64,000 nucleotides of DNA from Collybia mongolica (Eukaryota; Basidiomycota; Agaricomycetes; Agaricales; Clitocybaceae): NCBI GenBank assembly GCA_013420905.1, contig JAAXNY010000008.1, forward strand, positions 558,001 through 622,000. The letters are read 5' to 3'. The translations under genes were made by a program, and so were the position numbers. Shown piece by piece: positions 54,403 through 64,000 of this stretch; the first letter of the stretch is position 1, and each line of letters begins with the position of its first letter. The notes beneath the pieces were generated by a model. It worked only from the letters and a program-made list of their open reading frames with translations. It was not told where the DNA came from and made no database searches.

Positions 54403-56262
54403 TGGGGGTGGGCAATCCCTGTTACTGTTTGGAAGTGTGACGTCACGGCCTGTGACCAAAAACGTCACAAATCTTGATACACTCTGTTTCCTCACCTGTT
54501 TCCCCCACTCCCGAGCCACTATAGCCTTTGTTCTTTGCCCAAAATATATGTAATGTATATATGCTGTGAATACATGTAAATATATCTCACCTAACCCTCA
54601 ATTTTCTGCAAAAAAGAAATCTTGACAAGCACTCTCCCCTCCTTCTACTGGATCTGTTTCATTGATAGCCATGTCTTCAGCCTCCTTTCTTGTCTACAGC
54701 CTTCTCAAGTACTTTTCTCATACTATCAGCTTGTGTGTTGCTTGTTAGAGTTTTGATATTTGTAGCCCCAGCAGCTTAAACAGCATGAATGACTTCACCA
54801 ACACTGTTCTTTGAGCAGCCAGCTTTAACAAGAAGTTAGATCAAGTTTTGAGCCTGTTCAGTATATACACCTTTGTGCAGTAGGCTGAAAGTTGATTTCT
54901 CCTTCAAAAATTTCTTGTTTGATCCAACTTGTTTTCTGAGTTTCTGAAGTTTTGAATGACATTTCTTGAATCCTTGTTGCACCATAGTGTTTTTGTCCTG
55001 ATATTGTTGTTGTTCAGATGCTGAACATTCCAATAAATCCAATAAAGAAGACAGTTCCCACTGCAACTTGATATTTTCTTTCTCAAGTTTCATGAGTGAC
55101 TCTACAGTAGAGAGTGCATTTTATATAAGAACTGCCTTTTCCTGTGTGCTCTGGGTAGTTGATTTATACTGTGTATTCAACTGCTGCTGAAGTGAGGCTT
55201 TCTTAACCTCAGTACACTTTTCTGTTTATCTCTCAGCACATAGAGCTTTATACCACTTATCAGCCTTATTTTCAGCACCAAGGAGCTTCTGAAAGGTCTC
55301 AGCCAGTTTCCTATTGGCTGTTGCAAGAGCAGTAGTGAGATGCCTCAGTTTCTCTAATCTCCAGCCAGCTCTGTCTCTAGCTTTGCATTATACTGTTCAG
55401 CCTGTTGGAGGGCTTCCACTACCAGGTAATGCTCATGATACTGATGAGCCTTTAATCTTGCATGGGCAGCCCTCTCTAGCATTGCCTGAGCTTGCTTCTT
55501 GGCTTTTGGCATATTCTAATCAATGTGTAACTATAACTAATGATGATGTCACTTTCACTAGATGCTATAGCCTATATAACTCATACTTATCTGAGGATAG
55601 GCTCACCAGGAAGGTAGGGCAAGCAGAGTAGAAGGTGGAGGTTTAAGAGTGGATGAGTTTGTACCATGAGGCATTGAGGCTATGATCACACTCTGTGACA
55701 CCATGTGACCCAGTGAAACCAGAGGTAAAACCTGTATCCTAATCTCCTCCTTCAATTCTCATCCAATTGCTTTGGTCCAAGGGGCAAAATAGCACTACTT
55801 TTTGAGCTCTACAAACCTATTAAAAGATATGTTAAATATTCTTCCTCCTTCACCCAGAATGTCCTATTTTACCACTAAAAATAGGCTTCCTTAAAGGAAG
55901 GGGATAAAAAATTAAAAATCCCTTCTAATGAGCTTGTAGTGCTCAAAAAACAGTGCTATTTCTCCCCTTGGACCAAAGCAATTGGATGAGAATTGAAGGA
56001 GGAGATTGAGATATGAGTTTTGCCCTATATGAATGGCACCATTTGGCAGGCAAGTAGTTGGTTCTCATACTTTTACACTCCTCCAGGGAGAATCTATCAC
56101 ATCAGGATGTTAAGAGAGTACTATAAGTTATATTTACACTGAGATTTCTATCATCTGGAAGTGGTGCCACTCACAAGCACAATGTATCAAGGTTTGGCGT
56201 CACAGCGTGATTATCTCGCGTCTGTGACGCACGTCACACTTACCGGGAATTGCCCACCCCCA
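54403..56262. mobile_element. TGGGG-TIR element C, with coiled-coil gene remnant
   Basis: 1860 bp with terminal repeat TGGGGGTGGGCAAT and the 7-bp duplication GTTGAAT (54396-54402 and 56263-56269), present once in the empty copy near 39010. The terminal homology extends further (GTGTGACGT blocks). Two inverted blocks around 55750-55800 and 55960-56010 share 'ttggtccaaggg', so there is an internal palindrome as well. Confidence 0.9.
54836..55511 (-). pseudogene. Coiled-coil protein remnant inside element C
   Basis: Starting MPKAKKQAQAMLERAAHARL at 55511 on the minus strand, the reading passes through stops near 55350 and 55230 into a frame at 55093-54836 (KLEKENIKLQWELSSLLDLL). All parts have heptad-like hydrophobic spacing rich in Lys, Glu and Gln, so the original was a long coiled coil. 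No DDE or zinc motif is visible. Its position inside the terminal repeats suggests that it is the N-terminal remnant of the element's own protein, but captured host sequence is equally possible. Confidence 0.5.
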
Positions 56263-56314
56263 GTTGAATTCATATTAATGATCGTATTAGACCAATAGTG
56301 TCTCCCCTCGACAA

Positions 56315-57115
56315 ATCGCGGGGAACTCCCGGACAGGCAACTCCACATCCTAGCGATGAAGGAATACAAGCCGCTTTGGGAAGTCGGTAGCATCTCTGAT
56401 TTCAAAAACGTTTTTGTTGATTGTTTAGAGTGTAAGTGGAGACCCTTCAAACTCCCGGTCTCATTGAATGATTGCTTCCTCAGGTCACTATCATGCTCAC
56501 ACTACGGGAATAGTCCTGCATCGTGACCTGAGCGAAAACAACTTGATGTTCGACCAAGAAGACGATGTGATAAGAGGCATCCTCAACGACTGGGATATGG
56601 CCTCGTTCCTGGACGATGCTAGGGAGGTCCCAATTTCTACAGCACATCACCGCACAGGAACAATTCCTTTCATGGCAATTGATCTCCTCCACCAAGATCC
56701 TCCAACTCATCTCTACCGCCATGACCTCGAGTCATTCTTTTACATCCTGGTCTGGGCTGCCATGAACTACGATCTCGGGAAGGGAGAACGTTGCAGGATC
56801 CAGAAAGAAATCGCGTATTGGGATAACGACCCCACACTTTCGGGCCCAAGCAAACATTCCTTCATCATGGATATTGATGTGTCAACGACAATGCTTGCCC
56901 ACGTCAGACCAGAGTTTGAGGAGCTTGCGAAGGAATGGATACAGCCCTTGCTGGGCCTATTTCGGCTTGGTCGAACAGCGCGAATGTATCCAGAGATGGC
57001 TATAACACAGCCCTACGATAATACCACATATGGAGGGCATGTAACTTTTCATAGTTTTATGAAAGCTCTTGGCCGCACTCCTCGCCATCCCCCGAAAAGA
57101 CAAGCCATAGTATAA
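56315..57115 (+). pseudogene. FunK1 fragment, copy 3 (C-terminal half)
   Basis: It has the same 5' breakpoint as copy 2 and the same intron (56432-56483), with the last exon 56484-57115. Unlike copy 2 it keeps the HRD triplet and SENN, and the DWD motif. The ATP-binding lobe is missing, so it cannot be a working kinase alone. A few residues near the C-terminal end differ from both other copies. Confidence 0.88.
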
Positions 57116-57359
57116 CAAGTTTGTTCTACTCTTTTTGCTATATTTGAGAATGATAATAAAAATTGTTGTGTGCTGCTCGTTATTCACGTACCAATGGGCG
57201 TCGGCGCCTATTCCTAGGGTTAATTTTTTTTTTCAATCTATATAGCTCCTCTGAGTGAGAGACGAATTATCTGACACGGAAAACCACGAAGCTTGCGGTC
57301 TCCAGCCAGATAAATGCCCAACGAAGACCCGAGTCAACGATACTTCAACGAACGTCCGC

Positions 57360-57749
57360 ACTAATCAACACCAATCTTCCAAAGGGAAGGTCAGGAATAT
57401 CTTATCCACGTCCTCCTCGGAACACCTCCTTTTCGCTCGCAGCTGACAGGATATTGGCGTACGATGTCATCTTGAAGAATGTGTGTAGCATATCTTGCGG
57501 GCTGGCCTCCACTTCACGTATGTCAGACGATCGCTCGTCGGATGAAACCAGGGCATGCCCGATAAAGGAAAACTCTTGACCCAGTTGTCGCTCTTTTGGT
57601 TCGAGAAATTGCGATACATCATTCTCAATCACTTTGTCATGGCGGATGTCGGTGTATTCGAGAAAGAAAGTTATTCGCATTAGCGTCCTGGCTTGGCTTC
57701 CACGTCTTCGTCCCAGTGAAAAAACAGAGGTCGCCCGCTGACTTTGCAT
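57360..57749 (-). pseudogene. Uncharacterised gene fragment, best-preserved copy
   Basis: A 115-codon minus-strand frame with FLEYTDIRHDKVIENDV and SSDERSSDIRE blocks, followed after a short break by LPFGRLVLISADVR and a stop near 57355. It is conserved in three places next to FunK1 3' halves. No domain is recognised. It may be the 3' end of a gene that originally converged on FunK1. Confidence 0.4.
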
Positions 57750-58055
57750 CGTTGCAGCCGAGCGTAGCTACACTGTTGGCTTTTCTAACACTATCCTCGA
57801 GTAGTCCTACACTTGTATGGCGCGAGCCCTATTATATCGATTTCCGTCGTCCAACATTCGCTTGACGTCAGCCCTCCGTCACACATGATATTTGGGTAAA
57901 AGGCCCCAGCCAAATAAATTACACATGAGAAAATTCGCTAAGCCGCATAAGGTTCTCACCACAAATCCTCAGCAAGCCAAGACCGGCGCGCTGAGCCCTG
58001 CAAGGCGCGATCACCACTATATCGCCTTTGAGGTGCCCCTTCAAATCACAAAAAT

Positions 58056-61000
58056 ATGTCTTCAGGTGAGTAGTGTATTCACCAGAAAAAAGTCATGCTT
58101 CCAATTCTAATCGCCCTAGTAGCGCCCAGCCCCCCACCGTCGACAGTGGCCTTTCCAGGATCGGATTCAGCGGCGAAAAATGCGCAGCCAGCACCCCACA
58201 TCCGGCCCCCCCACCTGCCATTCCGCAGGATATCGTTGCCAACGGCACCGTCCTTGATGCACCGGGAGTCAGTTATCAGCGTCGCATCGTTTGATTCCCT
58301 CCCTGAAGAAGGGGAACAGTCCAGCAGCTCTGTCCCAAATGTAATTCGGAATGCACACCCTACGAGGGCGGGAAAGGGACGCCCGACATCAATAGAGTCG
58401 CCACGCAGAAGGAGGAAGCGCGAAGTAGCTGTGAAGCCCCTAGATGATGCGCGCGAGTCGAAGAGACGGAAGGTTATCGACGAGTTTTTCGAAACGGAGA
58501 GAGCATACGTTGACGGCTTGGAACTCATATACTCGGTGAGTCTCCTGGCGCGGTCGTGTCTATCCTCCTGCTCACCTACATTCACAGCATTTTCTCACAC
58601 CTATTATTGCCTCGCTGGATACCCCAACACCCCTGCTAGATCGCTCAGCTCTCACGTCTGTTTTTTCTAATTTCATTGATATTTGGAACCTGCATCGTTC
58701 ATTCTTTTCGTCTCTGTCATCTCTACTCTCCAGGTCAACGTATCCCCCCCTTTCACCCATTCTTCTGGCTCATTTCCCATACCTCTCACTGTACAACCCA
58801 TTTGTCACCGCATTCCCATCCACCATTTCGGCATTATCAGGTCTCATCTCGTCTTCACCCACAGCACATTCCAACTCCCAGCATAGCCCAGCATTTGCAT
58901 CGTTCCTCTCGACCCAGGAAGCAGACCCGCGTTGTGGAAAGTTGAAGCTCCGCGACTGGCTACTAACCATCGTACAACGATGCCCGCGGTATCTGCTTCT
59001 TCTGAAAGACCTTATCAACTGTACAGACAGAGATGATCCTGAACACGGTCAACTCACAGCGGTCCACACTCTTGTTTCCAAAAGTACGTCAGTGTACACT
59101 TGCAATATAACTTATCCCTCATTGTTCGCTAGTTACCTTGTCTCTCAATACGTCCCTCCACACCCATACACAGACTCTTGCCTTACTCTCCCTACAACGT
59201 TCTACTCCCAATCTTCCTTTCCAACTCATCGTTCCGGGCCGCACTCTCCTCAAGCGAGGGCCCCTTCTTCAAATCGAACGGAGTGCCCAGCCTCGCGAGC
59301 GTGAATTCCTACTCTTCTCCGACTGCCTCATCTGGCTCGCTGGCGAAGACACCGAACGTGTGTGGAGAGGTGACTGGGGAATCAGCCGCGCAGGCTGGAG
59401 CGGTCCAAATGCTAATGGGGAGTCCCCGCTGTCGTCCAGTCCCTTGAGCAGACCACCGATGGTGCGCACCCGAAGCAAGAGCGAGGCGGAGCTGACTCTT
59501 TTGAAGGCACATGAGGCCAAGCCGGCGGCTGGAGATTCGGACGCGGAATCTCCGTCCCCATCAACGCCGACAACGCCGTCGAAACACGCGGGGAGAAATG
59601 CACAGCAGGCGAGGAAGTCATACCACCCGCCATCAAATCCGATCAGGCGCCATGCAAGCAGTGGGAATGGCGAGGAGCGGTGGGTGTATAAAGGCCGAGC
59701 GGAGTTGGTGGACCTTGAGGTCGTCGTGAGCCCACCGAGAGACCTTGGAGATGAGCGGAGGTTCGAAGTTTTGGGTCCGGAAGGTAGCTTCGTGCTGTAT
59801 GCGGGTGAGTATATATATATTCTGGGTACTCACAGGTCTGCTAATGCGTGTGTAACAGCAACGGAAGAGGAGAGAGATGAGTGGAGCTCAGTTATTCGGC
59901 AAGCCAAGTCACAACTTTTGGTATCCCTCAACGTCACACATCCAAACTCGACACTTACGTCTTCGTCCTCCACGAACCATCTTCGACGTTCACTACAAGC
60001 ACTTCCATTCCCTCCTTCAGATGAACGTATTGCCACAGCGCGTGATCCCAAACTAGGGGTCAAGGCTGCGAAAGCCAAGAGTAAGCGAAATGCGAACCCA
60101 GAAGAGCTGCGGGGGAAGGTGGAGCACTGGGTTCCAGCGATCTGGATCCCAGATGAGAAGACGGCGAGCTGCATGAGATGTGGGAGAACGTTCGGGTGGA
60201 GACGGAGGAGGCACCACTGTAGGTTATGCGGCCGATGCGTTTGTGCCTCATGTTCAGGCAGGGTGCGTCATCCAAAACTCATCTCACACCCTTTGGGCGC
60301 TTAATCCAGATTTGTTGCAGACGTTTTTCATCTCGGACCCCAATTCGAAAAGCGACTCTAGCAAGGCTGCACGCGCCTGCGACGCGTGCTACGAGACTGT
60401 GTTTCCGGTGCTCGACCATCTCTCGGAAACTGGGGACGCATTGAGCCGTTCGGAGGGGAATGCGGATACGATTACTTCATTGAGCCATTTCCCTTCGTGG
60501 CTCTCGATGCCTTCTCTTCCCTCCCCCTCGACCCCGCAGGCGCTTATGGCGATTGACCTGGAAGCGTCCCGCGATGTGCCGACGGTCATCCACGAAGAAG
60601 AGGCAGCAGAACTGGGGCCGGATAGACAGGCACGAGTGCGGCTGAGATCGCATAGTACCCGTCCAAGAAGCTATCACCAGATTCTCGAGGATTTCGAGGA
60701 TATGGATCAGGGGCGGTTTGATATCCTCAATCTGCCCTTGGAAGAGGGGGAGGGGGAGGATGGTGAGGGCGAGGGCGAGGGCTCCAGCGGCGCCGGGGCT
60801 CGGTACCTTGGCCTGACGCGAGATTCATCGCTTACCTCGGGTGGTCCGATGTCGTCGTCATCATCCCCTCGACGCGAAGATACGGCGCGGCGGAATAAGC
60901 GATTCTCGCTGCCAGCCGTTGCGTTGCAGACCACGAGTGTTACTGCGACGACCGGATTTGGGGATGGGGATGCTGGTCATGGACATGGTGCGGGTGGAGG

Positions 61001-61208
61001 TGGGGCGAGTCAGCTGAGGCCGAATAAGCGGTTTTCGCTTGTGCTTGGCGGGAGTCGCCATCATGGCCAGGGGTTGAGAAGTCATAGCGAGATGGTGGCC
61101 AAGTGGGGGAAGGCGGAGAATGACCTGGGGGGAAAGGGGAAGGGAGAGGTGGGGAGGAGTGTCGCGGCTGGGAAGTTGAGCGAGCTTTTGGGAAGAAGGA
61201 AAGAGTAG
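58056..61208 (+). CDS. DH-PH-FYVE Rho guanine-nucleotide exchange factor, 961 residues
   Basis: Likely activates a Rho-family GTPase at phosphoinositide-containing membranes. Six exons: 58056-58065, 58120-58535, 58588-59083, 59133-59804, 59859-60262 and 60321-61208. All introns are GT-AG, 49-58 bp, and frame is kept throughout. The first exon encodes only MSS plus one base; its intron has CTAAT before the acceptor. The DH domain starts at VIDEFFETERAYVDGLELIYS and includes LRDWLLTIVQRCPRYLLLLK. A PH domain follows (LIVPGRTLLKRGPLL to ERDEWSSVIRQA). The FYVE finger has WIPD, RRRHHCRLCG, CVCASC and CDAC, with the last pair encoded after an intron. A long Gly- and acid-rich tail ends in Lys/Arg-rich repeats. 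FGD-like proteins share these domains. The 54-bp intron 59805-59858 is in frame without a stop, so retention would still give protein. Confidence 0.92.
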
Positions 61209-64000
61209 GTTTGCATCCTGCGTGCGAGGTGAGAGGAATACGTTTTGTTGTGGAATTGTTAGCGCATTTTTCTCTCGATGTATAACATCGTGGATGTTCG
61301 AACGTCCTCCGTCCCAAGTGAGAAACGGCTTGAACGGTAATCATTTCAGTGATGAACTTTAGATTAATAGGATTAGATTAGATTGTTATATATGTATATT
61401 TGGTTCACGTTGCAAGCCTGGGCTTTGAGCCCAAGCGACCCAACATGCTCGCGTCGAGCCAAACCACTACCAGAGAGGCACAAGCATCTCCGCCAAATGC
61501 CCGTTTCATCCGCGGAAAGTACACTGGGATGCTTCTCCCGCGAATCTGAACATCGATCAAACTTTGATCATCTCGTGGCACGTCTCTTCTCGAGAATCAA
61601 CTGGGAATCTCTCGAGTCCAGACCTGACATGCGCAAACCGCCGCCCTTGAAGGGCCCCAGCTGGCGGGGCTTGATCCCCCCCGTCAACCCGTCAAACCCA
61701 CCCAATATGTCGCTTGTGAGAGGACTTGTCCGGCATACAGTGGTAAGGATGTCACAGCGATGTATCATTTTCGCGGCGATAGTCAGTCATTTTTCATATC
61801 CCCAATATGGACCTTTGCCGTGTACCTGGCTCTCTCCACTTGGGGAACCCACATGAGCGTTCCCAGCCCCACCCCCACGACGGACGTTGTTATCTGGCAG
61901 GTGTGTCAGTGCTGTGTGGACTTGGGGGGTGGGGGGAGGCGATAACCCGAGTGGTGCTTGATAGCTCATTTGGGCGCCAGGTCACGCATTGGTCATGATT
62001 TCTGTGTCATCCATCACTAAAAGAAGACGATGGATTTTCCCATCTATGCCGTTGGCGCACAGCCCGAATTTGGAAGATCCTCACTCCGGCAAAGGCATCA
62101 TGTTCAACAAAATAAAACAAGACCAGCGATTATGCATAACCGCTCCAACGATGAACGAGATGGGTCTTATCTGGTTTGAATCGATCAATCACCCGTCTAC
62201 GACCACATTGCTGGAATAGATACCAAGCAGAATATTTCGCCGAAACCTGTGTCTGGGCTCGTACTCGGCAGCATATTATTTCTCGAAGGCTACACTACCT
62301 CGGCACCCATGGAGATTCAGCTCAAAGAGGTGATGACGCTTGACTTAGGACTCTATTAAACGCACCCGCGGAGTCTCGAAGGATGTGGCCTATTTGCTAT
62401 TTGAGCTCCTGTGGTCATGCTCTGGAGGATCCGATAATCTTGATACCGATGCTCAAAATCGGGTTGACACAGTCTGTGAGATACACTAACCAGACTCTGC
62501 TCGCTGCTGACCCGTGATGATTTCATACTCTTTTTGAGATCCGGTAATCATGACATTGGGTGCTCAGAATCGGGTTGACACGTCTGTGAGATACAACCCA
62601 CCCAGACTCTCCCTGGGTGCTAACTTTATAAATATTTTATGCTCTTTGACTGACGACCGTTAGCGTGGAGTGATTAGCAAGCCTGCAGCGAGTGGCCAGA
62701 AAATTCTCTCCCTCCTCCAGCGACGCATGATTAATGAGCCATACTTCGGATCTCCCGAAACAGAGGTATCCTCGGGGTATACTCACGGACGGACGAAAAA
62801 CCATCTACGGTGTGCGTAGAGTCCCACAGCTTGAACTGACGCGTGAAAGGGCGAATCCACGTTTCCCCCCCCGCCCCATGATTCTCCCTAGCGTGTCAAT
62901 AGCCCTCTAGAATGGGACATACATGTCGGGTTTTTGAGAAGCCCCCTCGTTCTACAACGTGTTTTATGCGTGTTCTCAAATTTCCAGGGTTGCTCCCCCT
63001 CGTAATCAGTACCCATCTCGGAGGGAGGGGGGGCTGGATATGAACTCGTTCTTCGAAATTCTTCGCTGGAATGTCGGTGTGCAACCAGCACATACAATCA
63101 GCAGTGGAAGCAGCAATGGCTGGGGGATAATCTTCCCCCTTTCGACCAGACTTCTACGGCATGGGAAACACGTATATCATATATCATGTCATTATCCATC
63201 CATCCATCGATGTTGTTCGATTTTAGGACAGAAGGACTTCTTCGACCCTTTTTTTCATCTGTATCGCCGAAAAATGCCCAGAATGGCACACATGAGAAGC
63301 TAGGCTAGAGAGGGGGGAGGGGAGGGTATTTTTATTCTTTGCATAAGGCTGAGAAAAAAAAGCGAGTGTGGAAGAAAGTCGACCCCGGCTGCCCACACTT
63401 ATCTTCCTCATCGTCATCAACATGAAATCATGATTACTAAAAATAAAACCGATCTTACTGCAAACGAAGTTGGAAGGAAGAAGGGCCAGAATACTGCGAG
63501 GCAGGAGAACAGAATGTGTCCTGGGCGATTACTCCTGATGTGAGATTTTTACTAGAGTAGAAGGAGAATCCCGAAAATAGGAGCACGCGCGATAAGGGCA
63601 TCGAGGGTCTGCCTTTGTTGATATCGTGGAATGGAACGACTCAGCCTCAGCGGCCCTAACAAGCATAGTATGTGTTCAATAAGTCCTATAACGAAAGCTC
63701 AAGCCAAGTGCCAGATCAGGTGCAGGACAGCTTCTGTATGTGGACCCTATGACATCGTGATTGACCAAGGAAGGGACACATAGGAGGTGTGTGATCCGGT
63801 GGGAGTCCATACCCTCTAATGTCCATTTCAGGGCTCATGCCCTCTGTTGTACTGCGCAGGCGTGGCGCGCACTTTGACAGGCGAGCTGCAGTCGCAGGCT
63901 TAGGAGCGCGTTCCAAGGCGAGTGCCGAAGATAATGATAATTTTCACATGCTGGCTGGAAAAGGGGATGTATTCCTGGTGAGGGGCCGCCCAGAAGACTG
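61209..64000. other. 2.8 kb without a recognised gene
   Basis: Downstream of the RhoGEF gene. Open frames at 61383-61856 and 62959-63303 show no domain and have no partner exons that I can support. C-rich and A-rich runs occur (62865-62877, 63354-63362). The last 400 bp may approach a neighbouring gene, but nothing is clear. Confidence 0.45.
62428..62625 (+). repeat. Imperfect tandem duplication of about 100 bp
   Basis: Two units start 'gatccgataatc' (62428) and 'gatccggtaatc' (62538) and share 'atcgggttgacac', 'gtctgtgagatac' and 'ccagactct'. No terminal repeats were seen. Confidence 0.8.

Larger units (their letters stand above)
51502..57890. repeat. Segmental duplication, copy 2, with insertions
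   Basis: Collinear with 37615-40742 once the hAT element (52262-53061) and two TGGGG elements (53169-53875, 54403-56262) are removed. The left part has lost many CpG sites relative to copy 1; the right part has not. Confidence 0.88.

Noticed and set aside
61383..61856. 157-residue frame downstream of the RhoGEF as a gene
   Set aside because: No domain, no credible splice partners, and composition like the surrounding intergenic DNA.

Overview
The window comes from a filamentous fungus, almost certainly a mushroom-forming basidiomycete (Agaricomycetes). The evidence is short (48-58 bp) GT-AG introns with CTAAT-like branch sites, a FunK1-type protein kinase, a TEA/ATTS transcription factor, a DH-PH-FYVE exchange factor, fungal kinase-like pseudogenes, and a dense nest of transposons. 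Many of the older repeats have lost CpG to TpG/CpA, as expected where repeats are cytosine-methylated. No rRNA, tRNA or CRISPR array was found.

Layout. 0.2-8.75 kb: a Tc1-type transposon (209-8753) split by a young Ty3/Gypsy chromovirus (759-7690) with apparently identical LTRs. The chromovirus carries gag, pol and a third ORF. 9.4-25 kb: repeat-rich DNA with several copies of an approximately 0.9-kb element (here 'X') that inserts exactly between A and T, a 240-bp tandem repeat ('V'), an inverted pair of 0.5-kb repeats ('U'), WD40 and unknown pseudogenes, a decayed third Gypsy copy on the minus strand (14622-18828), and a complete Tc1 copy with an intact transposase (16042-17649). 25-36.6 kb: gene-bearing DNA with two kinase pseudogenes, a hAT element with its target duplication, and a two-exon FunK1 kinase gene (31248-33551). 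36.6-40.7 kb and 51.5-57.9 kb: a segmental duplication carrying a TEA-domain gene and the 3' half of FunK1; the second copy is broken by a hAT element and two members of a TGGGG-terminal-repeat family. 41-50.1 kb: a four-level nest, with X inside Gypsy copy 2, inside a TGGGG element, inside a Helitron-like element. 58.0-61.2 kb: a six-exon DH-PH-FYVE RhoGEF gene. 61.2-64 kb: no gene recognised.

How the parts work together. The young Gypsy copy shows a readable expression programme. A TATA box lies about 30 bp upstream of a 10-nt LTR motif that is complementary to the sequence just after the LTR, which implies Tf1-like self-priming. The leader has no AUG for more than 500 nt. Gag ends in a GGGTTTT slippery heptamer followed 5 nt later by a bulged stem, giving Gag-Pol by -1 frameshifting. 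Pol ends in a chromodomain. A separate downstream ORF encodes a soluble-looking protein with two zinc knuckles. Copy 2 is the same element inactivated mainly by CGA-to-TGA changes.

Best candidates for something undescribed are the zinc-knuckle ORF3, the Helitron-like families that share a 7-bp hairpin plus a 9-nt tail ending GTAA instead of the usual CTRR, and the TGGGG-TIR family with 7-bp target duplications. All coordinates and motifs were read by eye. No alignment, folding or database search was run.
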